From assembly GCA_001799715.1 (NCBI GenBank), contig MGTZ01000021.1, positions 1 through 37,443 of the forward strand: 37,443 nucleotides of DNA, in the 5' to 3' direction. The first letter of the stretch is position 1, and each line of letters opens with the position of its first letter. Of the stretch, positions 24,957 to 33,600 are shown in pieces. The notes below the pieces were generated by a model, which was not told the DNA's origin, did no database searches, and saw nothing but the letters and a program-made list of their open reading frames with translations. Source of the stretch: Elusimicrobia bacterium GWB2_63_16. GTDB lineage: Bacteria; Elusimicrobiota; Elusimicrobia; Elusimicrobiales; UBA9959. The translations under genes and the position numbers were made by a program.

Positions 24957-25049
24957 GGGGACGTTCTGAACTATCGGATTATTCAGCCGAACACGCGGCA
25001 TATCGGCCCGCTGGTCTTTCAAAATAGTCCGATAGTTAAGAACGTCCCC
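24957..25049. repeat. REPIN-like inverted-repeat element (family B)
   Basis: The arms (24957-24983 and 25023-25049) are 27 bp with two mismatches, beginning GGGGACGTTCTGAACTATCG and ending in the mirror of GGGGACGTTCTTAACTATCG, and enclose a 39-bp spacer. It fills the gap between rapZ (stop 25055) and the IIA gene (start 24948). The spacer is unrelated to that of the element at 18496, so only the arms are conserved. Confidence 0.92.
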
Positions 25050-25054
25050 GTCCC

Positions 25055-25915
25055 TCATTTGCGTATATCCCTGTGGTACTCTGAAACCGAGAAGCCGCCG
25101 GCGGCCAGCCCCCGGGCCAGTTCACCCGCGATATAGACGCTGCGGTGCCGGCCGCCCGTGCAGCCGATGCCGATGGTCAGGTAGGACTTGCCCTCTTTGA
25201 TGTAGAGCGGCAGCAGCGTCTTGATCTGCTCCGTGTAAGTCTTCAGGAAAGCCTTGAAGCCGGGCTGGCGGCGCAGGTAGGCCCCGACGGGGGCGTCCTG
25301 GCCGGTCTTCTTGCGCAGCGCGGGCACGTAGTACGGGTTGGGCAGGAAGCGCACGTCCATCACGATGTCTGCGTCGAGCGGGATGCCGTACTTATAGCCG
25401 AAGGAGATGATGGACAGCTTCATCTCTGCCGTGCGCCGCAGCTCCAGCGCGGCGGAGAGCATTTCCTTGAGCTCGCCCAGCGTCAGCTTGCTGGTGTCGA
25501 TCACCTTGTTGGCGCGGGACTTGAGGTCCCAGAGCATGCGCCGCTCCTCTTTGACCGCGGCGGCGATGTTCTTGCCGAGCGGGTGGCGGTGGCGCGTCTC
25601 GGAGAAGCGCTGCATCAGCACCTCGTCGGAGGCGTCCAGGAAGATGATCTTGTAGTCCAGGCCCAGCTTGCCCAGGTTGTCGAGCGTGAGGATGAAATCC
25701 TTGAAGAAGCGCCCCTCGCGGATGTCTATGCCGAGGGCCACGTTCTTGAGGTAGCGCCGGTCGCCGACGAGGCCGGCGAACTGCGGGATCAGGGCTATCG
25801 GCAGGTTGTCGATGCAGTAGAAACCGAGATCCTCGAAGGACTTGAGCGCCTGGCTCTTGCCGGCGCCGGACATGCCGGTAATGATGAAGATCCTGCCCTT
25901 GGTTTTCTGGGTCAT
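25055..25915 (-). CDS. rapZ: RNase adapter protein RapZ
   Basis: This 286-aa protein has the Walker A motif GMSGAGKS (14-21), the DNLP motif, VRFLPNPYY and the C-terminal IGCTGGRHRSV sequence of the RapZ/YvcJ P-loop family. In other bacteria it senses cell-wall sugar metabolites and guides RNase E or sRNA turnover. It follows hprK by 37 nt, a commonly seen neighbourhood. No ribosome-binding site is obvious at the chosen ATG. Confidence 0.95.
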   Translation of the reverse strand: MTQKTKGRIFIITGMSGAGKSQALKSFEDLGFYCIDNLPIALIPQFAGLVGDRRYLKNVALGIDIREGRFFKDFILTLDNLGKLGLDYKIIFLDASDEVLMQRFSETRHRHPLGKNIAAAVKEERRMLWDLKSRANKVIDTSKLTLGELKEMLSAALELRRTAEMKLSIISFGYKYGIPLDADIVMDVRFLPNPYYVPALRKKTGQDAPVGAYLRRQPGFKAFLKTYTEQIKTLLPLYIKEGKSYLTIGIGCTGGRHRSVYIAGELARGLAAGGFSVSEYHRDIRK

Positions 25916-25952
25916 TGGGTCGGCGGGGCTGCGGGCAGGCGGCCGGGGCCGC

Positions 25953-26918
25953 CTACTTCTTGCCCATCTCCCTTATAAGGCTCTCGTTGAAGCGCTTGGC
26001 CACGAAGTAGCCCTGGTTCTTAAGGCGCTGGTTCAGCGCGGCCACCTCTATGAGGACGGCCAGGTTGCGGCCCGGCGTGACCGGCAGCCGCAGGGAAGGC
26101 ACGGGCACCTCGAGGATATGCACCTCGGCGGTGGAAAGCCCCGTGCGGTCGTAGCTCGACAGCGTGCCGGTAGCGACGCTCTCCAGCTTGACGTGCATCT
26201 CTATCAGCGACTGGTCCATGATGGACCCGATGCCGAACAGCAGCTCGACGTCGATGATGCCGAGGCCGCGCACTTCCATGTAATGCTTGATGTTCTTGGG
26301 CGAGTTGCCCACCAGCATGTAGCCGATGCGGCGCTTCACTTCCACCACGTCGTCCGCGATCAAAATGTGCCCGCGCTTCAGGAGCTCGAGCGCGCACTCC
26401 GACTTGCCCACCCCGGAGTCGCCCTGGATCAGCACGCCCAGGCCGTAGACGTTCACCAGCACGCCGTGAGCGTAGGTGATCGCGGCCAGCTGGTCGTCGA
26501 GGTAGGTGGTGATCTCGCGGATGAAGGTGGACGTGTCGGAGGTGGTCAGCAGCAGCGGGATACCCGCCTTGTCGCAGGCCTGCTTGATGACCGGCAGCGG
26601 CTTGGCGCCGCCGGTGACGATCACGCAGGGGATATCGGGCGAGGAGAACATCTTCTGCAGGTTGGCGAGCACCTTGCGGGCGTCTTCCTTCTGGCAGTAG
26701 GCGTACTCACCCTGGCCGATGATCTGTATGCGCTCCGAGCGGAACTGCTCCATATGCCCGGCGATGGCCAGGCCGGGCCGGTTGATCTCGCTGACCGTGA
26801 TGTGGCGCGCGAGGTTCTTAACGCCGGAAACCGTCTTAAGCCCGAGGATCTTTCCCCGGGACTTAAGCAGTTCCCTGACCGTTACGGACTTGGCCGGCTT
26901 TTTGGACGCCTCGGGCAT
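25953..26918 (-). CDS. hprK: HPr kinase/phosphorylase
   Basis: This 321-aa bifunctional enzyme phosphorylates and dephosphorylates HPr at Ser46. It has Walker A GDSGVGKSE, the upstream catalytic-type histidine in YAHGVLVNVYG, the signature EVRGLGIIDV and the C-terminal P-x-x-P-G-R-N-L-A motif. It lies 16 nt after hpf and precedes rapZ, and its target HPr (S46) is seven genes downstream in the same direction. Together they imply metabolite-controlled PTS regulation. Confidence 0.96.
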   Translation of the reverse strand: MPEASKKPAKSVTVRELLKSRGKILGLKTVSGVKNLARHITVSEINRPGLAIAGHMEQFRSERIQIIGQGEYAYCQKEDARKVLANLQKMFSSPDIPCVIVTGGAKPLPVIKQACDKAGIPLLLTTSDTSTFIREITTYLDDQLAAITYAHGVLVNVYGLGVLIQGDSGVGKSECALELLKRGHILIADDVVEVKRRIGYMLVGNSPKNIKHYMEVRGLGIIDVELLFGIGSIMDQSLIEMHVKLESVATGTLSSYDRTGLSTAEVHILEVPVPSLRLPVTPGRNLAVLIEVAALNQRLKNQGYFVAKRFNESLIREMGKK

Positions 26919-26934
26919 GGAGCGCTGCGGCCTC

Positions 26935-27456
26935 TTACTTCTTCACCGGCTGCAGCAGCCCGTAGGTGCTGTCGAGCCGCTTGAAGACGACCTGCAGCTG
27001 CTTGGAGCCCTTGTCCTGGAACATCCAGAAGTTGTAGCCGATCTTTTCCATTTCGATGACGGCCTCTTCCTTGTTCATGGGCTTCAGGGGGACGTCCTTC
27101 ACTACGGAGAAGCGGATCTCGGGGCCCACCAGAGTGGTGAACTCGTCCAGGCCGACGGTCTCGGTGGCGTGGTGGTCGGTGAAGCGCTCTTTGTACTTCT
27201 TCACCTGCACTTCCATCTTGTCCATCGCCTTGTCTATGGCGGAGTACATCTCATCGGAGTTGGCGGCGGCCTTCATGGTCTGGTGGCCGGCGTGCACGAT
27301 CACCTCGGCGGCGTGGATCTTCTTTTCCACGGAAACTATGACCTGCGCCCAGACTATGTTCTCGAGGTAGTCGTGAAGCTTGGCGAGCTTCGTCTCGATG
27401 AAGTCCTTTATCGGCTTGGTCATCTTTATCTTGCGGGCAACTATATGTATTCTCAT
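26935..27456 (-). CDS. hpf: Long-form ribosome hibernation promoting factor
   Basis: This 173-aa protein has an N-terminal ribosome-binding domain (1-100, ARKIKMTKPIKDFIETKL) and a C-terminal dimerising domain (about 118-173). The latter begins near KPMNKEEAVIEMEKIGYNFW and ends RLDSTYGLLQP. Long HPF alone can pair 70S ribosomes into 100S dimers in stationary phase. The start at 27456 is set by GGAGGACC at 27461-27468; the frame continues upstream without a better start. It leads the whole minus-strand run. Confidence 0.95.
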   Translation of the reverse strand: MRIHIVARKIKMTKPIKDFIETKLAKLHDYLENIVWAQVIVSVEKKIHAAEVIVHAGHQTMKAAANSDEMYSAIDKAMDKMEVQVKKYKERFTDHHATETVGLDEFTTLVGPEIRFSVVKDVPLKPMNKEEAVIEMEKIGYNFWMFQDKGSKQLQVVFKRLDSTYGLLQPVKK

Positions 27457-27516
27457 TGTGGGTCCTCCGTAACGGCTAAAACAGGGACTTCTACGCTTTT
27501 GGCGGGAAGCCTTATT

Positions 27517-27522
27517 ATTATA
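27517..27522 (-). promoter_or_regulatory. Probable -10 box for the hpf operon
   Basis: A perfect minus-strand TATAAT would start transcription near 27510, giving a leader of about 54 nt with the Shine-Dalgarno of hpf. The sequence 17 nt upstream falls inside the arm of the inverted-repeat element (27537-27563) and is not a good -35. Promoter function is inferred. Confidence 0.55.
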
Positions 27523-27536
27523 TTTTATCAAAAAAA

Positions 27537-27665
27537 GGGGACGCTGATTCCTAATTCCTAATTTCAGGCATCGGAACGAATCTTCCAGGGAGACAGAAAG
27601 ACACCCAAACCCGCAAATTCCACGTTCAAACGGGGCTCAATTAGGAATTAGGAATCAGCGTCCCC
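27537..27665. repeat. REPIN-like inverted-repeat element (family A) between divergent promoters
   Basis: Two perfect 27-bp inverted arms (27537-27563, 27639-27665), beginning GGGGACGCTGATTCCTAATT, enclose a 75-bp spacer. The element lies between the divergent hpf and ABC-transporter genes, each arm running outward toward a probable -10 box. The rest of the 221-bp gap 27457-27677 has only these promoter-like parts. The arm is identical to the solo arm at 99-125. Confidence 0.93.
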
Positions 27666-27670
27666 TATGC

Positions 27671-27676
27671 TATCAT
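27671..27676 (+). promoter_or_regulatory. Possible -10 box of the ABC transporter genes
   Basis: TATCAT lies 7 nt before the ATG at 27684 and 5 nt beyond the repeat arm. If it is used, the message would begin at the start codon (leaderless); no Shine-Dalgarno is seen. This repeats the layout at 99-144. Confidence 0.4.
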
Positions 27677-27683
27677 AGTGCTG

Positions 27684-28349
27684 ATGAGGATAGAAGCCCG
27701 CGGCCTGGTCAAAACCTTCCCCGCCCCGCCGTTTTCGGGCGGGTCGCCGTTGCGGGCCCTGGACGGGGTCTCTCTGGAGGCCGGCCCGGGCGTCACCGGC
27801 CTGGAAGGGCCCAACGGCTCCGGCAAAACCACCCTTTTCAAAACTCTGGCCGGCATACTGGAGGCGGACGGCGGCGCCGTGCTGGCAGACGGGGCCCCCG
27901 CGGCCCCGGCCCGCCTGCGCGAGCTGGCCGCCTATTGCCCCGCCAACCCGCGCTCTTTCTATTTCCGCCTGAGCCCGGCCGAGAACCTGCGCTTCTTCGG
28001 CGCGCTGGCCGGGCTGCCGGCCGGCCTGGCGCTGAAGAAAGCGGCCGCCCTGGCCGGCAGGCTGGGCCTGGCGCGGGCCGACCTCGACCGCCGTTTCGAC
28101 CGCCTTTCCGAGGGCAATATGCAGAAGGTCTCGCTGGTCCGGGCTTTCTCCCGGGGCGCCCCGCTGCTGCTCCTGGACGAGCCTTTCCGCGGCCTGGACG
28201 CGGAGGCCTGCCGCGGCCTGCAGGACCTGATAGCCGAAACAGGGCGGAGCTCGGCCGTGCTGGTCTCCAGCCACAGCCCGGAACTGCTGCGGGAGGCGGC
28301 CGTCAGGATCATAAGGCTGGAGCGCGGCCGTACCGGCGGTACGCCATGA
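27684..28349 (+). CDS. ABC transporter ATP-binding protein
   Basis: This 221-aa protein has Walker A GPNGSGKTT (about 45-53), signature LSEGNMQK (the usual SGGQ is replaced by SEGN), Walker B LLLLDEPFRGLD and H-loop SSHS. It would power export or import by the membrane protein encoded downstream with a 4-bp overlap (ATGA). A GTG at 27678 is an alternative start two codons upstream. With a single ATPase and an ABC-2-type permease it resembles drug, lipid or polysaccharide exporters, but the substrate is unknown. Confidence 0.9.
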   Translation: MRIEARGLVKTFPAPPFSGGSPLRALDGVSLEAGPGVTGLEGPNGSGKTTLFKTLAGILEADGGAVLADGAPAAPARLRELAAYCPANPRSFYFRLSPAENLRFFGALAGLPAGLALKKAAALAGRLGLARADLDRRFDRLSEGNMQKVSLVRAFSRGAPLLLLDEPFRGLDAEACRGLQDLIAETGRSSAVLVSSHSPELLREAAVRIIRLERGRTGGTP

Positions 28350-29158
28350 GCTGGGCCCGCATCGTCATCGCCTTCGTGCGCAGGGATTTCCTGGCCGAGA
28401 GCAGCTACCGGCTGTCCTTCGCGCTGGGCGCGCTGGCCACGCTCGCCAATCTGGCGGTCTTCTATTTCATCGGCAGGCTGTTCGGGGCGGCCCTGGCCCC
28501 GGAACTGGAACCCTACGGGCAAGACTATTTCACCTATGTCTTCACGGCGCTGGCCTTCTTCGGATACATCGGCACGGGGGCCGGCTCCTACGCCGGACGG
28601 CTGCGCCAGGAGCAGATGCAGGGCACGCTGGAAGCCGCGCTGTCCACGCCGCTGGGCACGGTCCCTTTCCTGGCCGCGCTGACGGCCTGGAATTTCCTGT
28701 TCGCCACTTTCGAATTAGGGATCTACGCGCTGGCCGGAGCCTTAGTTTTTAAACTGGATTTCGCCGCCGCCAACTGGGCCGCGGCGGCGCTGGTCTTCGC
28801 CCTGTCGGCCGGCTGCTTCGCGGCGCTGGGAATACTTTCCTCTTGTTTCGTTATGCTGTTCAAGCGGGGCAACCCCGTGGCCTGGGTGCTGAACAATTTC
28901 GAGGGGCTGCTGGGCGGGGTATACTTCCCGGTGGCGGTGCTGCCGGCCTGGCTGCTGCCGGTCTCGGCGCTGCTGCCGGTAACCTACGCGGTGCGCGCCT
29001 TCCAGTCGGCCGTGCTGCGCGGCGCGGGCTTAACCGAAATAAAAGGCGACCTGCTGGCGCTGGCCGCCTTCGACATAGTCCTGATCCCCGCCTCGGTCTG
29101 GCTGTTCGGCCTGGCGGTACGCCGGGCCCGGCGCGCCGGCACGCTGGGCGAATACTAG
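28346..29158 (+). CDS. ABC-2-type transporter permease
   Basis: This 270-aa protein has about six membrane helices (near 20-42, 60-80, 104-126, 140-165, 180-205 and 232-255) and the ABC-2 order with a QEQMQGTLEAALSTP cytosolic loop. Its start is set by the ATGA overlap with the ATPase. The frame is open back to 27935, but that part is out-of-frame reading of the ATPase gene. Its stop TAG shares the tetramer CTAG with the stop of the convergent PorV-like gene. Confidence 0.9.
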   Translation: MSWARIVIAFVRRDFLAESSYRLSFALGALATLANLAVFYFIGRLFGAALAPELEPYGQDYFTYVFTALAFFGYIGTGAGSYAGRLRQEQMQGTLEAALSTPLGTVPFLAALTAWNFLFATFELGIYALAGALVFKLDFAAANWAAAALVFALSAGCFAALGILSSCFVMLFKRGNPVAWVLNNFEGLLGGVYFPVAVLPAWLLPVSALLPVTYAVRAFQSAVLRGAGLTEIKGDLLALAAFDIVLIPASVWLFGLAVRRARRAGTLGEY

Positions 29159-30648
29159 GGACGCAGCGCGGCCGCGTAGTACGCCGAGTAGGGCGCCGAC
29201 GCCGAGAAATACCAGTAACCATTCTCCTCTCGCAGCAGCTGGTGTTCCGCCTCCTTCCAGTCCTGCCCGTCGCGGTAAAGAAAAACCACCTTATCCTTGT
29301 CCAGCCCTTCGGCTTTCAGCCTGAACAACAACGAGGCTTCCCCCTGCACCAGGCCGGGGAAACCGGTGGTCTGCCACGCGTTCAGCCCTGTCAGGCCTTC
29401 CGGCAGCGGCTGGCCTGGCGGCACCGGCCCTTCTAGCACGGAAATGGCCCCAGGCGGCTCCTCGCGCAGCAGCGTTTTGAAAGCCATGGCGGCCAGCCCC
29501 GAAGCCGGGGACTCGGCGCGCAGCTCGTATTTCACCCCGGTCCTGTACAGGGCGAGCGGGCGCGCCGCCACGCCGTAGACGAAGGGGACTCCGCCCGGCA
29601 GCGGCTCCACCGCCGGAGAACGGGGGCGGGGCGGGGCGCCGCCGAAGCGCAGCGACAGCGAGAACCTGTGCGCGGTACCCAGGTCCCCGAACGGGGTCAT
29701 GGCGTAATCGAAGGTCAGCTTATCGAAGGCCACTCCGGCACCGGCCGAAAAACCGGACCAGGCCCCGAGCTCGTTGCCGTGGTGGCGGGCGCGGTAGCCG
29801 GCCCGCAGGGACAGGCGCGAGGTCAGCGGGTACTCGGTGCCGAGGGCTACGGAGAGGTAGTCGTCCACCGGTTTCTCCGCGTCCACGGAGAGCAGCGCGC
29901 CGAATTCCTCCAGGCGCCCGCTCAGACCGGCGCGCAGCGAGAGCGGCAGGCCGAAGCGTTCCTCGTCGAGCTTTATGCCGGGGCCGAGGTTCAGCAGGGC
30001 CAGGCCGGCGCGCAGCCGCTGGCCGCGCCAGACGAAGTCGCGGGCCAGGCCCAGGTCGGCCGCCAGCGTGGCGCCGGAGAAGCCGTCTATGCTCTGCCTT
30101 ATGACCTTGAGCCCCAGGCCGCCGCTGTAGCCCCGGCCCAAACCGCGGCCATAGGCGGCCGAGACCGCCGCGTCCGAAGCTCCGAACTTACCTTCCACCG
30201 GGGAGATGGGAGCGACCGGATCGGACTCGTAGAGTCCGCTGCGGCGCTCCAGGTCGCGCGGCACGTAGAAATAGTTCAGCCCGAAAGCCCAAGTCCCTTT
30301 GGACGGCAGGCGTAAGCCGAGCGCCTTGCCGCCGGAGGCCGGCACGGTGTAGAGCAGGTACTCCTGCCCCAGCCCCTGGAAATACTCGTTATGGAAGAAG
30401 CTGAGATTCTTCTCCGCTCCGAGGCAAGCGAGACCGGCCGGGTTCCAGTACGCGGAGTAAGGATCGCAGACAGAAGTGAAGGCCCCGCCCAGGGCCAGCG
30501 CGCGCGCCCCGGCCCCGAGCTTGAGAAAGGTGGCGGAAGTGGAACCCGCCGACGGATAGATGTCCGCCGCCGGCGAGGGGACGGCGGCGGCCAGGGCGGC
30601 CAGCGCCGCCAGCAGACATATGGTTGAACCTTTACCTTTTCCGGTCAT
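29155..30648 (-). CDS. PorV/PorQ-family outer-membrane barrel protein
   Basis: This 497-aa protein has a signal peptide (about 1-28, AAVPSPAA) and the PorV/PorQ N-terminal block KLGAGARALALGGAF followed by DPYSAYWNPAGLA. A beta-barrel pattern runs to about 335 and ends in LSLRF. A soluble C-terminal domain of about 155 residues follows. It ends WYFSASAPYSAYYAAALRP and resembles a PGF-pre-PGF/Ig-like surface domain; I do not assign it. In Bacteroidetes PorV shuttles type 9 cargo. The neighbour directly upstream carries a T9SS-like sorting domain, which fits such a role. It starts 15 nt after that gene's stop. Confidence 0.82.
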   Translation of the reverse strand: MTGKGKGSTICLLAALAALAAAVPSPAADIYPSAGSTSATFLKLGAGARALALGGAFTSVCDPYSAYWNPAGLACLGAEKNLSFFHNEYFQGLGQEYLLYTVPASGGKALGLRLPSKGTWAFGLNYFYVPRDLERRSGLYESDPVAPISPVEGKFGASDAAVSAAYGRGLGRGYSGGLGLKVIRQSIDGFSGATLAADLGLARDFVWRGQRLRAGLALLNLGPGIKLDEERFGLPLSLRAGLSGRLEEFGALLSVDAEKPVDDYLSVALGTEYPLTSRLSLRAGYRARHHGNELGAWSGFSAGAGVAFDKLTFDYAMTPFGDLGTAHRFSLSLRFGGAPPRPRSPAVEPLPGGVPFVYGVAARPLALYRTGVKYELRAESPASGLAAMAFKTLLREEPPGAISVLEGPVPPGQPLPEGLTGLNAWQTTGFPGLVQGEASLLFRLKAEGLDKDKVVFLYRDGQDWKEAEHQLLREENGYWYFSASAPYSAYYAAALRP

Positions 30649-30663
30649 AATGTCAGCCGCCCG

Positions 30664-33600
30664 TTAATGCACTATAGCCAGCCGCTTGATCACGGCTTTC
30701 CTGCCCGAGGCCCCGAAGGCCTCGAACCGGAACTGGTACACGCCGCTGGCTATCTTCTTTATGTTCCACGGTATCTCGGAGGTGACTCCGGCCGGGCAGT
30801 TAGACTTGCCCAGCTTCGCCACCCGCTGGCCCGCCACATTGTACACCTCTATCTTGACGGAAGTCTTTTCCGAAACCCGGAATTTAAAAGTAAGCGTGTC
30901 CCCCCGGGCAGGGTTGGGATAGGTATAGACCTCGTCGCGGCTGAACAGCTCGCCGCTGGGCACATACTCCATCACCGCGAAAACGCCGAGTTGCAGCACC
31001 CCGGCCGTGACGCGCATGGCCGAGGAGTCGGCGCGGGAGTTATCCACCAGCACCCATCCGCCTCCGGAACGCATGTACAGCCTGACGTTCTCCAGGTCCA
31101 TGCCCGCCACGTCCGCGTCGGTGTACGGCACCGAGAGCGAGGCCGGGGTCAGCAGCCTGGTGGCCGCACCGAGGAACTTGACCTCGTAGACCACCCCGGT
31201 GGGATTAGCCGAGCCGGCTTCGGAGGCGCGGAACATTGGCTGGTAGGTGGCCGGGTCCAGGCGCGTGAACATGATACTGTCGTTCTGCGAGGCGGCGCCC
31301 ACCGGGATCTCGAACCGGGCCCCGTCCTGCAGCCGTATCGAAACCCCGGACCCGGCGTCGAAGAAGCGCCAATTATTGGCCGAAACGGCGTAGGCTTCCG
31401 GGGAAAGCCGCGAGTCGGAAGCACTGTCGTAGGCGGCCACCGCGTAGTAGTAGCGCACGTTCTCCGTGGCGGAAGCGTCTATGTAGGTGGTGGCGCCGGC
31501 GGCCAGCGAGGCGTAGGGGGAGGCCGCGTCGAAAGAAGCGGCGGCCAGCCGGCGGAACACCTTATAACCGTACACGTCGCCGTCCGGACCGTCGTCCGGG
31601 GAAGGAGCCCAGGAGAGGGTTATGCTGCCGCCGCCGTCGCCCAGCGTATCGGCGGCCGCCAGCCCGGAAGGCGGGGAAGGCGGCGTCGGGTCCCGCGGCA
31701 CGCAGGCCGAGGCCACGTTGGAAAGACCGCTGAGGTTTGGCACGGCGTCGGCGGCCTTCAGCGCGAAATAATAGGTGACCCCGCCGTAGAGGCCGCCCAC
31801 CTCCTCGCGTTCCGCGGTTCCGGCCGCCCCGTCCGCCGGCCGCGTGCCGCCCTCCAGCGCGGCGGTGTCGAAGGTGCCCCAGTCAAAGTCCGGTATGGTG
31901 GAACGCTTGACAGTGTAACTCGAAGCCTGACCGGATGCCCCGTCGTTGCCGGGCGCGGTCCAGGACAGCGTCAGCATGCCGTAGGCCGGGCCGGTGGAGA
32001 CGGAGAGGTCGGTCACGTCGGCCGGCGGGGTGGAATCACCGGTATCGTTCACGGAGAAGGCCTCGGCCGGTTCGGAATTCAGCGATTCCGCATAGCCGTC
32101 GAAAGAGCGCACGGTGTAGGTAAAGGTGGTGCCGGTCAAGGCGGAGGGGTCCACGTAGGCCAGTGTCTCCGAGCTGACGGAACTCAGCAGGGCCGGCCCC
32201 GCCTCGCCGTCCCGGTAAACGCGGTAGGCGGTGACGGCGGCCGTGGGGGAAGCGGTCCAGGCCAGGGCTATACTGTTGCCGCCGTCGGCGGGCACGTCGG
32301 CGGCCGTGAGCCCGGAAGGAGGCTCAGGCACGGCGTTCACCCGCACCAGCACGCTGGAGACGTTGGGCGGGCCGCCTGCGCCGTTCTCCAGGACGGTAAG
32401 CCGCAAGGTGTAGATACCGTTCTCGAGGGCCGTGGTATCCCATACCGCCAGGGGGCGGCCGTGCACCGGCGCGGCGGTGGCGCTGGACGCCACCAGGCTC
32501 CACTGAGGCGCTTCGCCGCCGGTGCTGTATTCCACCTGGTAGCCGGCCAAGTCGGGGTTGGAGATATAACCGTTGACGTCCACCCAGGCGGAAACCACCT
32601 CGCCGTCGGCCGGCTCGGAGATGGCCGCCACCCGCTGCGCCCTGTAGGCGGCCACCTTGCCGTCCATGCCGGCCGCGAAGACCATGCCGTTGGAAACGCA
32701 GGGCGAAGCGTAGACCGGGCTGGAGAAGCTCACGTCGGCGGCCAGCGGGATGGAGACTCCGGCCGAACTGAAAGCTACCAGAGAACCGCCCACGGTGCCG
32801 GCGTAAAGCACGTCGCCCGCCATGGCCGGCGACGACAGCAGCCCCACCGGGGAGACCGCGCCCAGCGTGGGCGAGCTGGGCCAGACATAGAGCAGCGCCT
32901 GGTCGGAGGCGGAAGAGGTAAGGGCGTGCAGGATATTGTCGGTGGAACCGCCGGAGAAGAAAAGGCGGTCGGCGGAGACGGCGGGCGAGCCCACCTGCCG
33001 CCATCCCACGCTGCCGTCCGGCAGGGCCAGGTTCTCCTCGAAGGGCCCGGTCTGCGGATTAAGCAGCTCGCCGGCGGCGCCGCTCAGGGCCAGCGGCTTA
33101 TTCTCGTCGTAGCCGGGCAGGGCGTAGACCACGCCGTTCTTTACCGCGGCGGCGTTCCTGCCGTAGCGGCCGCCCGTAGCCTGGTAGGACCAGGCCTGCG
33201 CCAGCGTATCCTTGTACAGCGCGTAGAGCCGGCCGTCGTTGGCGCCGAAATACACCCTGGTCCCGTCGGACGAGGGCGCGGAGTCCACCGGCTGGGAAAC
33301 CGCGTATTCACCCGCCGGAAGGCCGGTGGCGGCGGAGAAAGCCTTCAATTTTTTTACGGGATCGGACACGCCGACATAGACCTTGCCGTCCAGCAGCAGC
33401 GGCGAGGAGAAGGACGGGGCCCCGAGCGCGGCCTTCCAGATGAAGGCCCCGGTGCGCCGGCTGAGCGCGTAAAGCATGCCGTCCGTGGAGGAGGCGTAGA
33501 CCGCCGAGTCGGAGACCGCGGGAGCGGCGTCGATCCAGCCGCCGGCCTGGAAGCGCCAGGCTTCCGCCCCGGTGTCGGCGTACAGGGCGTAAAGCCGGTT

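Noticed and set aside
18496-27665. Repeated 27-bp sequences as a CRISPR array
   Set aside because: The copies are kilobases apart, in inverted pairs with unequal spacers, and there are no cas genes.
27684-28349. Non-standard ABC signature (SEGN) as a sign of a dead ATPase
   Set aside because: Walker A, Walker B and the H-loop are intact, and ABC-2-linked ATPases commonly vary in this position.
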